Below are positions 45,797 to 55,027 of a stretch of 64,000 nt of DNA, in pieces. The stretch covers positions 1-64,000 of the forward strand of contig JALUUM010000005.1 of NCBI GenBank assembly GCA_027021365.1, written 5' to 3'. Origin of the DNA: Spirochaetales bacterium (GTDB lineage: Bacteria; Spirochaetota; Spirochaetia; SZUA-6). The notes beneath the pieces were generated by a model that saw only the letters and a list, made by a program, of their open reading frames with translations, was not told the DNA's origin and ran no database searches. Positions within the stretch are counted from its first letter, which is position 1, and each line of letters begins with the position of its first letter. A program made the translations under genes and the position numbers.

Positions 45797-45848
45797 AGAG
45801 TTCCGGAGGTTTTCAAGAGATTCCGGAGGTATCGGAGAGTTACCGAGT
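45797..45848. repeat. Degenerate 19-20-bp repeat after nagZ
   Basis: Units AGAG(A)TTCCGGAGGT...: two near copies and a third partial (AGAGTTACCGAG). Lies directly past the nagZ stop. Confidence 0.55.
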
Positions 45849-45877
45849 GCAGTATATCTAACAAGGCGGGATGTTCC

Positions 45878-46738
45878 TTGAACTGGGAATGGGCAAGGAG
45901 AAAACACAAAAAACATATCCTCCCACTGGTAACTCATGAAGAGTGGAAGCATGTCTCCTTGAGCCACAGGTACAGGAAGGGTGAGAAGGGAATGAAACTC
46001 CTCGTGGCCACGGAGAACGGCAAAATCTCCTCCCCCTCTTCCCTAAGGGGACTGTACCTGTATTCCCCCTACGGAATACTGTATCCAAAGATAGAGCAAA
46101 TCTCCCCTCCTGAACTCAGCAGAGCAGGGCAACTTCTTACTGAAATCACACACAACCTATTCTCTGTCATGGGACTGAAGAGTGAAGTAACGGATACCTG
46201 CAGATTGATAGAGAAACAACCGCATACAATAGTGGATTATTACCTCATGGTTCTCTTTAGGAAGGATTACAAAGAAGAGTCCCTTAACGAGGAGGATAAG
46301 GAAAATCAGAAAGGAATATCGATAAAACGTGCGAGACCGGGAGATACAAAAAACTTATTTCCCCTGCAGGAAGCATACGAGTTGGAAGAGGTGGTTCTTG
46401 ACAAAAGGAACTACAATCCAAAATTTTCCTTTGCCAATTTCAGAAAATCCATATCGAACAATATCATCCTCTATGCCGAGCTCAATGGGAAACCTGTCGC
46501 CAAGGCCGGAACAAACGCACGTGGCTTTAACACCGATCAGGTTGGAGGTGTATTTACCGTAAAAGAGGAGAGGGGAAGGGGTCTCGGAAGAATCGTGATG
46601 AAGAACCTGTTGTTTTGCATATTCAAAGAGAAAGAGGCTGCCAGCCTGTTCGTGAAGAAAAACAACATACCTGCTATAAGATTGTACGAGAGGCTTGGAT
46701 TCGAAATAATTGATGAATACAGAATAGCCTATTTCTAA
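45878..46738 (+). CDS. GNAT-family acetyltransferase
   Basis: A 286-residue protein. The C-terminal half is a GNAT domain: VGGVFTVKEERGRGLGR holds the acetyl-CoA pyrophosphate-binding R/Q-x-x-G-x-G/A site, followed by NIPAIRLYERLGF. The N-terminal 140 residues are of unknown fold, as in two-domain GNAT proteins. The start is TTG with a weak Shine-Dalgarno. Substrate not predictable. Confidence 0.75.
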   Translation: MNWEWARRKHKKHILPLVTHEEWKHVSLSHRYRKGEKGMKLLVATENGKISSPSSLRGLYLYSPYGILYPKIEQISPPELSRAGQLLTEITHNLFSVMGLKSEVTDTCRLIEKQPHTIVDYYLMVLFRKDYKEESLNEEDKENQKGISIKRARPGDTKNLFPLQEAYELEEVVLDKRNYNPKFSFANFRKSISNNIILYAELNGKPVAKAGTNARGFNTDQVGGVFTVKEERGRGLGRIVMKNLLFCIFKEKEAASLFVKKNNIPAIRLYERLGFEIIDEYRIAYF

Positions 46739-46754
46739 ACTTTCCAAGCCCTGA

Positions 46755-48047
46755 TCAACCCGGCCGTTCCTTTTTCACTTTCAGCCGCTCCAATCGTTTA
46801 AGCCGTTTTACAAGCTCTCCCCTTGTTCTTTTGTCTGCTGGCATATTCCACCTTGAAACCTCTCTGACATAACTGATCGCCCTCTCGTAATCCCTTGCTC
46901 TATGCTCGTAGTACTTTGCAAGCTCGATTGCAGCAAAGAGGCTCTTTCTCTCCAGCATCGTTTTCCATATCTCTACCGCTTTATCCCACTCCCCCATTCT
47001 CTTGTACTGAAGACTCAACAGTTTACCCGCCTTCATTCCTCCTGCTTCATGTGCCTCGAGAAGGTAGCGGTGAGCCACAGGTTCTCCCGCCCTTGCCATA
47101 TAGTGTCCAAATGAAGCTTTGTCGAAAGCGATTCTCTTTACCTCTTCCCTCTTTCCATCGATAATCTTCCAAACCAGATGAACCAGCTTGATCAGTGAAA
47201 GAACATCCCGCTCATTGTGCAGTATCACATCTCTAACCGTTTTCCAGTCGCCAGACCGCTGAAACAAGAAGTACCTATCCGGTATCTCATAGCCCGGGAT
47301 ATCTTCATGCCGTCTTTCACCAAGCACCTTTTCCTCTATATCCTGGAGGGTACAACTTCCTATTACACTTGCCCAGAGTCTCCTGACGATATGGAGCATA
47401 TCCAGCTGACTTCCCATACGATACTGCATCCTGTTCATAAGAAAACGTGTCTCCAGGATATGACTGTCAAAACTCTTACCATTGTATGAAACAAACAGTC
47501 CGAAATCTTCCAGGCGTTTTTTCACCGAAAGGAGATACTCAACCTCACCGGGGAAATCTTTAAGAAAGTATTGCTCCAGCCTTACCATTTCTCCGTCGGT
47601 CCAGGCCAATCCAAGAAGGAATACCAAACTGCCGGTTCCGCTGGAAAGACCCGTCGTCTCTGCATCATAAAATACAGCCTTAGGCTCCCTTTCCTTTTCA
47701 ACCGGACCCTGGGCTATACCTCTGCCTGCGAGTCCTGCCTTTGATCCTTGATTATCACCCCTGCCTGCGAGTCCTCCCCTTCCCCTTGCAGCAACAACCC
47801 TGTGCTGGATTTCATAGAGCCTCCTTACGGAGAAATCAAAAGAGCAGATATCCTCTATACCCAGTTGCTCTGCCCTATACTCGATTTGCCTTACGAAGGA
47901 AAAATCCCCGATCGGCTTGAAACCAAGGATCGGCCACTGACCCTCTGGAAATGCCCTGCCAGTCGTCCTATTCTCCAAACCCTTCTCGACAAAACCGAGC
48001 CTTCTTGCGAGGATATGCCTTCTATCAGAAACCACTTTCTTTTTCAT
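46755..48047 (-). CDS. Exonuclease MrfB/YprB-like (RNase H-fold)
   Basis: A 430-residue protein. The DEDD-type nuclease core has FYDAETTGL, SYNGKSFDSHIL and HNERDVLSL, the acidic residues for two metals. The C-terminal part is TPR-like. A 13-residue tandem repeat rich in Gly/Arg (AGLAGRG motifs) sits before the nuclease core; the repeated DNA CTGCCTGCGAGTCCT is at 47722-47736 and 47761-47775. It overlaps the helicase gene by 23 bases; in Bacillus the YprA-YprB (MrfA-MrfB) pair repairs mitomycin damage. Confidence 0.85.
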   Translation of the reverse strand: MKKKVVSDRRHILARRLGFVEKGLENRTTGRAFPEGQWPILGFKPIGDFSFVRQIEYRAEQLGIEDICSFDFSVRRLYEIQHRVVAARGRGGLAGRGDNQGSKAGLAGRGIAQGPVEKEREPKAVFYDAETTGLSSGTGSLVFLLGLAWTDGEMVRLEQYFLKDFPGEVEYLLSVKKRLEDFGLFVSYNGKSFDSHILETRFLMNRMQYRMGSQLDMLHIVRRLWASVIGSCTLQDIEEKVLGERRHEDIPGYEIPDRYFLFQRSGDWKTVRDVILHNERDVLSLIKLVHLVWKIIDGKREEVKRIAFDKASFGHYMARAGEPVAHRYLLEAHEAGGMKAGKLLSLQYKRMGEWDKAVEIWKTMLERKSLFAAIELAKYYEHRARDYERAISYVREVSRWNMPADKRTRGELVKRLKRLERLKVKKERPG

Positions 48048-50355
48048 TCCGGAAAGTCCCCACCCACTTCTCGAGGAATTGAATCGTTATCGCCTTCGGA
48101 TTCTTCCCCGTTGCCTGCCCGCTTTCTCCAAATCCGGCCTCGGATGGCCCGATACAGGAAGGACAGCCGCTTCTGCACGGACATCCCGATACCAGCTCGA
48201 GTGATCCGCTTACAATCTCAGCAAGCCTCGCCACGAAGCCTTCGGAAAGACCGGTACCACCAGGATACATATCGTATATGTACAGGGAAGGACTGGCAAA
48301 GAATGGATCCTTCACCCTCTCCGCAATTCCGAGATCCCTCGGGTCGCAGAGAAGGAAAACAGGTGCAATGTTCTTGAACAGGTTACCTAGCTTCTCCATC
48401 AGCAAAGCCTGAACCGGCTCTTCGAGCTCCCGGAAATAACTACCGGGTAGCGTGTCCTCCGAAAAAAGCAGCACAACGGAACGGGTATGCATCTCATCGG
48501 CTGGTAGGTTGATCTCCCCGTAGCCGATATTCTCATGGGTATGGTACTTCAGCTTCTTGTACTTCGTTGCCTGGCTTCTCACCAGAATATCACCGATTGC
48601 AGCATCTATCCCGCATGCCGGGGTTTTCTCATCCACCTCGAGTACCTTGATATCAGTCTTTACGATAGAATCCGTATAGTAGTTCTCCCTGGATTCACTT
48701 ACGTAGCATCTCTTGTTCTCCAGGTCGAGCCTGTCCACAATATACTGGTCTCCCTGATGGATATAAACCGCCCCGTCGTACAGGAGCATCTTTGAAGAGC
48801 TTAAGTCCATCTCCCCGATGACCTCGTTTCTGCCCTCAGTCGTATCTACTATGATGATATTTTCCGGTGTGGAGGTCCTTAAGGAAACTCCCTCTGCAGG
48901 GTATGATCTGTCCGACCAGTACCACTTTCCACCGGTAAACCTTACGGTACCTCCCTCCTCCAGGTAGGATAGAACCTCCTCTGCAGGCCCGCCAAAGGGC
49001 TCATCCTTATCGAAGGGAAGCTCAAATGCAGCACACTTAAGATGATCCACCAGTATGTAGACGTTGTCCGGATCAACCCATCCCGATTCGGGAGACTTTG
49101 CAAAAAAGTATTCCGGATGCATAATTATGTACTGATCTATCGGAGATGCAGAGGCTACGAGAATAGAGAGTGAAAGGCTGCTCTTTCTTCCTGCCCTACC
49201 AGCCTGCTGCCATGCCGAAGCAATGGAACCGGGAAAGCCCGCAAGAACGGATGCATCCAGCCCTCCTATATCTATTCCCAGTTCCAGGGCATTCGTTGAC
49301 ACAACCCCCCTTATCCTCCCATTACGTAGTCCCGATTCTATCCTCCGTCTCTCGGATGGCAGGTATCCTCCCCTGTAGGATGCAACTTCGATGTTATGTC
49401 CCCGCTTGTAGAACTTATCCAGTGATTCCCGTATATAGCTCGCAATAAGTTCAGTACGAAGACGCGAGCGGGCAAACACTATTGTCTTTATTCCGCCTTC
49501 CAGCAGGGAAACGGCAATCCGTCTCGATTCCTGGACTACCCCCCTTCTTATACCCTGAACCCTGTCGATGAGCGGCGGATTGTAGAAGATGAAATGCCTC
49601 TCGCCCGAGGGGGCACCGTTGTCATCTATCAATACCACATCCTCTTCTAAGAGCCTCTCCGAAAGTTCCAAGGGATTACCGATAGTAGCTGAACAGCAGA
49701 TAAACTGGGGCTTGGAACCGTAGAAAGAGGCAATCCGTTTAAGCCTTCTTATCAAATTTGTCATGTGCGATCCAAAGACACCCCTGTAAGTGTGTATCTC
49801 ATCTATTACGATGTACTTGAGTTCCTTGAAGAACTTTATCCACTTGGTGTGGTTGGGCAGAATGCCGGTATGGAGCATATCGGGATTCGTTATGACTATC
49901 CTTCCCTCCTCCCTTACGGATATCCTTATGGAGGTTGGTGTATCGCCGTCGTAGGTAAATACCTTAAGAGGGAGATTACCTGAAAGGATCGTTTCATTCA
50001 GCTCGGCCTGCTGATCCTGGGACAGTGCCTTTGTGGGAAAGATATACATCGCCTTTGAACTGCTATCCTCGAGCAGGCTCTGAATTACAGGGAGGTTGTA
50101 CGCAAGAGTTTTACCGGAGGCTGTGGGAGTAACTATCACCACATTTTCTCCGTTTCTCACACGAATATAGCTCTCATACTGATGAGTGTAAAGTCTCTCT
50201 ATCCCCTTTTCCGAGAGGGCGGAAACTATCCTTTCATCAATATCCGGTGGAATTTCCCTGTAACGCCCCTTCCTTGGGGGGATAACTTCCCAGTGAGTTA
50301 CATTGTTCTGAAAGGTACTGTCAGCTTTTAATTTCTCCAGTACTTCATCGAGCAT
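48025..50355 (-). CDS. DEAD/DEAH helicase MrfA/YprA-like
   Basis: A 776-residue superfamily 2 DNA helicase. Walker A TPTASGKT, DEIH box, SAT motif (CSATIGNP), and GRAGR in motif VI. A C-terminal cysteine cluster CPCRSGCPSCIG marks the DUF1998 zinc-binding region of MrfA. Paired with the exonuclease gene downstream by overlap. A DNA-crosslink or lesion repair role is inferred from the family. The ATG has no clear Shine-Dalgarno. Confidence 0.88.
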   Translation of the reverse strand: MLDEVLEKLKADSTFQNNVTHWEVIPPRKGRYREIPPDIDERIVSALSEKGIERLYTHQYESYIRVRNGENVVIVTPTASGKTLAYNLPVIQSLLEDSSSKAMYIFPTKALSQDQQAELNETILSGNLPLKVFTYDGDTPTSIRISVREEGRIVITNPDMLHTGILPNHTKWIKFFKELKYIVIDEIHTYRGVFGSHMTNLIRRLKRIASFYGSKPQFICCSATIGNPLELSERLLEEDVVLIDDNGAPSGERHFIFYNPPLIDRVQGIRRGVVQESRRIAVSLLEGGIKTIVFARSRLRTELIASYIRESLDKFYKRGHNIEVASYRGGYLPSERRRIESGLRNGRIRGVVSTNALELGIDIGGLDASVLAGFPGSIASAWQQAGRAGRKSSLSLSILVASASPIDQYIIMHPEYFFAKSPESGWVDPDNVYILVDHLKCAAFELPFDKDEPFGGPAEEVLSYLEEGGTVRFTGGKWYWSDRSYPAEGVSLRTSTPENIIIVDTTEGRNEVIGEMDLSSSKMLLYDGAVYIHQGDQYIVDRLDLENKRCYVSESRENYYTDSIVKTDIKVLEVDEKTPACGIDAAIGDILVRSQATKYKKLKYHTHENIGYGEINLPADEMHTRSVVLLFSEDTLPGSYFRELEEPVQALLMEKLGNLFKNIAPVFLLCDPRDLGIAERVKDPFFASPSLYIYDMYPGGTGLSEGFVARLAEIVSGSLELVSGCPCRSGCPSCIGPSEAGFGESGQATGKNPKAITIQFLEKWVGTFRNEKESGF

Positions 50356-50470
50356 CTGCCGTAGATATTAGCATCATTTTGTTCGAAGAGACAACACCCG
50401 GAAAAAGATTAATTATGCGCAGGTAATACCTGAATCAAAAAATAAAAATTAAAAATAATTGCAAAATCTA

Positions 50471-50498
50471 TTGACTTTATTTTAAGATTATATTTAAT
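50471..50498 (+). promoter_or_regulatory. Sigma-70-type promoter for cysK
   Basis: TTGACT (50471-50476), 16-base spacer, TTTAAT (50493-50498). The region 50356-50549 is very AT-rich and divergent between mrfA and cysK. Confidence 0.5.
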
Positions 50499-50549
50499 TA
50501 ATATAGTAATATTTAATATCGATTTTTTGAACAAATCCGGAGTCTAATA

Positions 50550-51506
50550 ATGAGAGTTGCAAGAGACATGACATATCTTATCGGGAAGACACCTCTGGTC
50601 GATATATCTGCCATAGCGGGGAATTCTGCAGAGCCCTCTGCAAGGGTCTTTGCAAAACTTGAATCCTTCAATCCCGGAGGCTCGGTAAAGGACAGAATAG
50701 GATTCTCCATGATACGCGATGCTGAGATCAACGGTCGAATCAACAAAGATACCGTGATAATAGAGCCAACAAGTGGCAATACGGGAATCGCGCTGGCATA
50801 TATCTGTGCAATTAAGGGTTACAAACTTATCCTGACAATGCCGGAAACGATGAGCATAGAGAGAAGAAAGCTGCTCGGGGCATATGGTGCCAATATCGAA
50901 TTGACTCCCGGACATCTTGGCATGGAAGGAGCAATAGAAAGGGCAAAGGAGCTTCACAGCTCTATTAAAAATTCCATTATCCTCCAGCAATTCAAGAACC
51001 CGGCTAATCCCGATATTCACAGAAAGACAACCGCAGAAGAGATCTGGAACGATACCGATGGATTGATAGACATTTTTGTTGCCGGCGTGGGTACCGGGGG
51101 TACGATCACCGGCACCGGGGAAATACTTAAGTCGAAGAAACAAGGAATCAGGATTGTAGCAGTAGAGCCGGCAAGCTCTCCTGTTCTCTCTGGCGGCAAG
51201 CCGGGACCGCACATGATTCAGGGAATCGGTGCAGGTTTCGTACCGGATATTCTAAGCATGGATATCATCGACGAAATAATAACGGTAACGAACGAGGAGG
51301 CCTTTGAAATGTCTAGAAGAATGGCCAGAGAGCACGGAATCCTCTGCGGCATTTCTGCCGGTGCTGCCGTTCATGCAGCATCCATGGTAGCAAGGCGACG
51401 GGAAAACGAGGGTAAAATCATAGTAGTGATACTCCCGGATACCGGGGAGAGATACCTAAGCACAACTCTCTTTTCGGCATATCAAGGCACAGGAGTCGAA
51501 TCATGA
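50550..51506 (+). CDS. cysK: Cysteine synthase A (O-acetylserine sulfhydrylase)
   Basis: PLP enzyme that makes cysteine from O-acetylserine and sulfide, 318 residues. PLP lysine in NPGGSVKDR, the substrate loop [10 protein letters not shown], and the phosphate-binding GTGGTITG. It overlaps the DsrE-like gene by four bases, forming a plus-strand sulfur operon facing the Hcy-like genes on the minus strand. Confidence 0.95.
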   Translation: MRVARDMTYLIGKTPLVDISAIAGNSAEPSARVFAKLESFNPGGSVKDRIGFSMIRDAEINGRINKDTVIIEPTSGNTGIALAYICAIKGYKLILTMPETMSIERRKLLGAYGANIELTPGHLGMEGAIERAKELHSSIKNSIILQQFKNPANPDIHRKTTAEEIWNDTDGLIDIFVAGVGTGGTITGTGEILKSKKQGIRIVAVEPASSPVLSGGKPGPHMIQGIGAGFVPDILSMDIIDEIITVTNEEAFEMSRRMAREHGILCGISAGAAVHAASMVARRRENEGKIIVVILPDTGERYLSTTLFSAYQGTGVES

Positions 51507-51973
51507 AAAAACTTTCAATCGTCTGTTTCAGCGGAGACTTTGACAGGGCAGTGGCGGCATTTACCATGGCAACGGGAGCTGCTGCCGTGAACTACGAGGT
51601 CAATCTTTTCTTCACCTTCTGGGGCCTCAATATCGTAAAGAAGAGACGCGGAAGAAGCTTTATCGGGAAAGGATTCCTTGCAAGAATATTCAACTTTCTC
51701 GGTGGCGGTTTTAAGAACCTACCCTTGAGCAGACTAAACTTTCTCGGCGCAAGCCCCAAGCTAATGGTAAGAATGATGAAAAAGCGAAACGTGGCAACCC
51801 TGAATGAACTGGTCCAGGCTGCCATTCAACTGAATGTAAAACTATATGCATGCGAGATGTCAATGATAATTCTCGGTCTCGAGAAAGAAGATTTTATTCC
51901 GGAAATAAAGGAGGTATTGGGTGTTGCCAAGTTCCTCGAAATATCCGAGGGCGGCCAGACTCTGTTTATCTGA
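51503..51973 (+). CDS. DsrE/DsrF-like sulfur-relay protein
   Basis: A 156-residue DsrE-family protein: [23 protein letters not shown] is the first strand-helix unit, followed by a basic, aromatic stretch and [15 protein letters not shown] where a Cys is in the site used for sulfur relay in relatives. It overlaps cysK and precedes a TusA-like gene by three bases, a common DsrE-TusA pairing. Confidence 0.85.
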   Translation: MKKLSIVCFSGDFDRAVAAFTMATGAAAVNYEVNLFFTFWGLNIVKKRRGRSFIGKGFLARIFNFLGGGFKNLPLSRLNFLGASPKLMVRMMKKRNVATLNELVQAAIQLNVKLYACEMSMIILGLEKEDFIPEIKEVLGVAKFLEISEGGQTLFI

Positions 51974-51976
51974 ACC

Positions 51977-52201
51977 ATGAAAACATATAAACTGGACATA
52001 ACAAAAGAACATTGCCCGATGACATTTGTAAAAACCAAACTTGAGCTGGAAAAATTGCAGGATGGCGACATTCTGGAAGTTCTCCTTTCACCGGGGGAAC
52101 CGCTGGAAAATGTTCCGAAATCAGCAAAGGAACAGGGTTACAAGATCCTGGAAATATCCAAGATCGATGACAATACCTATAAGGTGAAAATAGCTAAATA
52201 G
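51977..52201 (+). CDS. TusA-like sulfur carrier
   Basis: A 74-residue protein with the TusA/SirA signature CPMTFVKTKLELEKL: a Cys-Pro followed by the helix, where the Cys carries persulfide sulfur. In relatives it passes sulfur to DsrE-type proteins. Last gene of the cysK operon, convergent with the JAMM gene. Confidence 0.88.
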   Translation: MKTYKLDITKEHCPMTFVKTKLELEKLQDGDILEVLLSPGEPLENVPKSAKEQGYKILEISKIDDNTYKVKIAK

Positions 52202-52261
52202 GTCTCCCCCGAAGTTATATAGGTGGGAATCATATGGGAAATCATCGGCGCGCCGAATTTC

Positions 52262-52684
52262 TTACCCTTCTCTTACCTCGATCTTGACGTTCTTTACGTG
52301 AGAGCCCTCTATGTCAAAACCCTTTAGTACCAGGTTATTCTTATCCATAAGGGACAGGATCAGGTATACTACACCGGGAGTAAGGGCTAACCTAATATCT
52401 TCCTCCGAAGGCCTGGCTGGCGTTGCAGGATGACTGTGAAAGATTCCTATCATCTCCAGTTTCTTTTTCCTGATATCCTTTACTACACCAAACTGTTCCT
52501 CCGGCTCCATCATAAAATGTTCACCGCTGTTATCGATATTCTTCATGGGATAGAAGATCTCGGTATTCCATCTGCTTCCGGCAAGAATACCGCACGCTTC
52601 GAAAGGATATATTTTCAACGCATAACGAACCATTTCATCATAAATACTCTTCGGGATAATGAACCCTTCTATTTCCAGTGCCAT
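52262..52684 (-). CDS. JAMM metalloprotease, HcyD/Mec-like
   Basis: A 140-residue Mov34/MPN-type zinc peptidase: Glu in FEACGIL and the HSHP...PSEED metal site. In Mycobacterium (Mec) and Wolinella (HcyD) such enzymes release an amino acid from, or trim, a ThiS-like sulfur carrier. Here it ends a minus-strand run metY-carrier-E1-JAMM, so it probably trims the carrier tail and frees homocysteine. Last step inferred from family. Confidence 0.87.
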   Translation of the reverse strand: MALEIEGFIIPKSIYDEMVRYALKIYPFEACGILAGSRWNTEIFYPMKNIDNSGEHFMMEPEEQFGVVKDIRKKKLEMIGIFHSHPATPARPSEEDIRLALTPGVVYLILSLMDKNNLVLKGFDIEGSHVKNVKIEVREG

Positions 52685-52705
52685 ACCTTTAAATACCCCT
52701 TTGAC

Positions 52706-52744
52706 CTAAACTCTCTACCTAAACTCTCTGCTTAAACTTTCTTT
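52706..52744. repeat. 13-bp degenerate tandem repeat
   Basis: Three units of 13 bp: CTAAACTCTCTAC, CTAAACTCTCTGC, TTAAACTTTCTTT, in the gap between the JAMM and E1-like genes. A second looser repeat (CATTNCAAGTNGCA) follows up to 52775. Confidence 0.6.
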
Positions 52745-52775
52745 CGAAGACTCATTACAAGTGGCATTGAAAAAT

Positions 52776-53579
52776 TCATTCCAAGTCGCAGAGAGGGAGC
52801 TCCTGATCTTTTAGCTCTGTAATTTCTGGCTTCCTCCCGCAGATCGGACAATCCTCGTTTTTCCTGACACTTACCCTACGAAAGGTCATTGTCAATGCAT
52901 TGTACGTGAGCAGTGTATCGGTCAATAGATCACCGATCCCCAGAAGATACTTTATAGCCTCCGTGGCCTGAACAAGACCTATCACACCTGCAACGACTCC
53001 GAGAATTCCCGCCTGAGAGCAGGTGGGAACAACTCCTCTGGGAGGAGGTGTGGGAAATACACACCTGTAACAGGCGCTCTCGCCCGGCAGTACGGTTATA
53101 GTCTGGCCGTCAAACCGTAAGACACCGGCATGCGAGAATGGCTTTCCTTCAAAATAGCAGGCATCGTTTATCAGGTACTTGGCGGGAAAATTGTCAGTAC
53201 CGTCTATAACGAAATCATACTTTCTTACGATTTCCCTTATGTTTTCCGATGTCAGGCGAAAGTCATAGGTATCTATCCTTACATCCGGATTAAGCTGGAT
53301 AAGTTTTTCCTTTGCAGAATCGGTCTTGGGTTTATCCACGTCACCTGTAAAATGAATCACCTGCCTTTGCAGGTTGGTCAGGTCGACCTTGTCACCGTCA
53401 ACTACACCGAGCCTGCCAACACCGGCAGCAGCCAGGTAGAGTAGAACCGGGGAACCGAGCCCGCCTGCCCCGACTACCAGTACTTTTGAGTCGAGTAGCT
53501 TCTTTTGTCCTTCTCCCCCGACTTCCTTAAGAATAATCTGCCTGCTGTACCTTTCAATCTGTTCTCCGGAAAAATCCAT
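52776..53579 (-). CDS. E1-like adenylating enzyme (HcyF/MoeB/ThiF family)
   Basis: About 267 residues. It adenylates the C-terminus of a ubiquitin-like carrier. ATP site VLVVGAGGLGSPVLLYLA, the arginine region NLQRQVIHFT, zinc knuckles CYRC and CPIC, and a catalytic Cys candidate in PTCSQAGILG. There is no rhodanese domain, so sulfide or another donor supplies sulfur. The ATG at 53579 has GGGGGGAGGAA before it and lies inside the 3' end of the carrier gene (26-base overlap). Confidence 0.9.
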   Translation of the reverse strand: MDFSGEQIERYSRQIILKEVGGEGQKKLLDSKVLVVGAGGLGSPVLLYLAAAGVGRLGVVDGDKVDLTNLQRQVIHFTGDVDKPKTDSAKEKLIQLNPDVRIDTYDFRLTSENIREIVRKYDFVIDGTDNFPAKYLINDACYFEGKPFSHAGVLRFDGQTITVLPGESACYRCVFPTPPPRGVVPTCSQAGILGVVAGVIGLVQATEAIKYLLGIGDLLTDTLLTYNALTMTFRRVSVRKNEDCPICGRKPEITELKDQELPLCDLE

Positions 53580-53781
53580 TTCCTCCCCCCATAAAGTATA
53601 AGAATTCCACCTTGTCTCCATCCTTCACGACCATTTCATCGTACTGGTCCTTCCGGATTATTTTACCATTTAACTCCACAGAAACCATATCGGGCATCTT
53701 AACCTCCATCTTCTTTAGAAGCTCCGAAATGGTGAACTGTTTTTCCAGATCAACACTCTTTCCGTTGACATCGATCTTCAT
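53554..53781 (-). CDS. ThiS/MoaD-like sulfur carrier with C-terminal tail (HcyS-like)
   Basis: A 75-residue beta-grasp protein: MKIDVNGKSVDL start, DGDKVEFLYFMGGG near the end. The diglycine that is thiocarboxylated in such carriers is followed by a further 8-9 residues (NGFFRRTD), so the protein is probably made as a precursor and trimmed by the JAMM protease, as HcyD removes the last Ala of HcyS in Wolinella. The tail is encoded by the E1 start region: its GGGGGGAGGAA is both Gly codons and Shine-Dalgarno. GGAGGAG precedes the ATG; metY stops one base before. Confidence 0.85.
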   Translation of the reverse strand: MKIDVNGKSVDLEKQFTISELLKKMEVKMPDMVSVELNGKIIRKDQYDEMVVKDGDKVEFLYFMGGGNGFFRRTD

Positions 53782-53782
53782 G

Positions 53783-55027
53783 TTACTCCTCCATTGCCGT
53801 AGTGATTGCCTTGTCAAAATCTCCGATTATATCTTCTATATTTTCAATTCCCACAGATACCCTTATCATATCTTCCGTTACCCCCATTGCCTCTCTCTCT
53901 TCATCGGAAAACTCGTGGAATATCGTAGAGGCAGGGTGAATCACAAGTGTCTTTGCATCGCCTAGATTGGCAAGATTCTTCGCTATTTCAAGTGAATTGA
54001 TAAAACGGAAGGCTTTCTCCCGGGAACCGAGTCCAAAGGTCAAAAGTCCTCCCCCCTTTCCGTTAAAAAGTTTTTCGACTCTACCGTAGTAAGGACTGGA
54101 GGGGAGTCCCGGATAATTGACCCATTTCACATCCTTGTTTTCCTCCAGCCATTTTGCAAGCCTCCTTGCATTTTCAACATGTTTTTCCATCCTGAAACAC
54201 AGGGTTTCGAGGCCCTGCAACATGAAAAAACTGTTCACCGGTGAAGGGCAACAGCCCAGGTCCCTGTAGATAAGGTTTCTCACCCATACGAGAAAAGCCA
54301 GGTTTCTGTACTCCTTTGAAAGCTCCCTTATATCATCGAAACTACCCGAAGACCAGTCGTACCTCCCCGTATCGGTCAGTAGGCCTCCCATTGCAGTACC
54401 GTGACCGTTTATATACTTTGTAGAGGAATGGATAACTATGTCGGCTTCCGATTCGTATCCTTTTAGTATATATGGACTTATCAAGGTGTTATCCAGTATG
54501 AGCGGTATATTGTGCTTCCTGGCAACCTCTGCAATACCTGGAATATCTACTACATTCATTTTCGGATTCCCGATTGCTTCTATGAATATCGCCTTCGTTT
54601 TTTCATTCACCGCCGATTCGAAATCTTCTGCCTCATCACTGTCCACAAATGTTGTATCCACACCGAACCTCTTTAGTGTCTTGTCAAAAAGGGAAATTGT
54701 TCCTCCGAATATACCACTGGCAGAAACGAGATGCTCCCCTGATTTCAACAGAGCCATAATCGTGGCAGATATTGCCCCCATTCCGCTCGAAGTCGCAATA
54801 CAGCCTATTCCTCCCTCCAGTTCGGCAATCCTCGTTTCCAGAATACTTGTTGTCGGGTTGGAAATCCTCGTATAGATATAACCGGGTTTCTTCCCCGCAA
54901 AGACTTCCTCGATCTCCTCAGCAGTAAGATGCGCATAGGAAACCGTGCTGAAAATTGGGACCGCTGAAGAACCAAGAAATCGGGATTCTTCATACCCTCC
55001 GTGAATACCTCTCGTTTCCGCTTTCAT
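53783..55027 (-). CDS. metY: O-acetylhomoserine sulfhydrylase
   Basis: PLP enzyme that puts sulfide, or a protein thiocarboxylate, onto O-acetylhomoserine to give homocysteine. The 414-residue protein is in the Cys/Met metabolism family: PLP lysine in HSSTKYINGHG, substrate region SNPTTSILETRIAELEGG, and CCPSPVNSFFMLQGLETL, typical of MetY rather than cystathionine beta-lyase. MetX at 4.1 kb makes its substrate. It leads the minus-strand sulfur run. Confidence 0.92.
   Translation of the reverse strand: MKAETRGIHGGYEESRFLGSSAVPIFSTVSYAHLTAEEIEEVFAGKKPGYIYTRISNPTTSILETRIAELEGGIGCIATSSGMGAISATIMALLKSGEHLVSASGIFGGTISLFDKTLKRFGVDTTFVDSDEAEDFESAVNEKTKAIFIEAIGNPKMNVVDIPGIAEVARKHNIPLILDNTLISPYILKGYESEADIVIHSSTKYINGHGTAMGGLLTDTGRYDWSSGSFDDIRELSKEYRNLAFLVWVRNLIYRDLGCCPSPVNSFFMLQGLETLCFRMEKHVENARRLAKWLEENKDVKWVNYPGLPSSPYYGRVEKLFNGKGGGLLTFGLGSREKAFRFINSLEIAKNLANLGDAKTLVIHPASTIFHEFSDEEREAMGVTEDMIRVSVGIENIEDIIGDFDKAITTAMEE

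Noticed and set aside
52245..52256. TCGGCGCGCCGA perfect palindrome between the TusA-like and JAMM genes
   Set aside because: It has no loop or T-run and is isolated; could be chance in a 60-base convergent gap.
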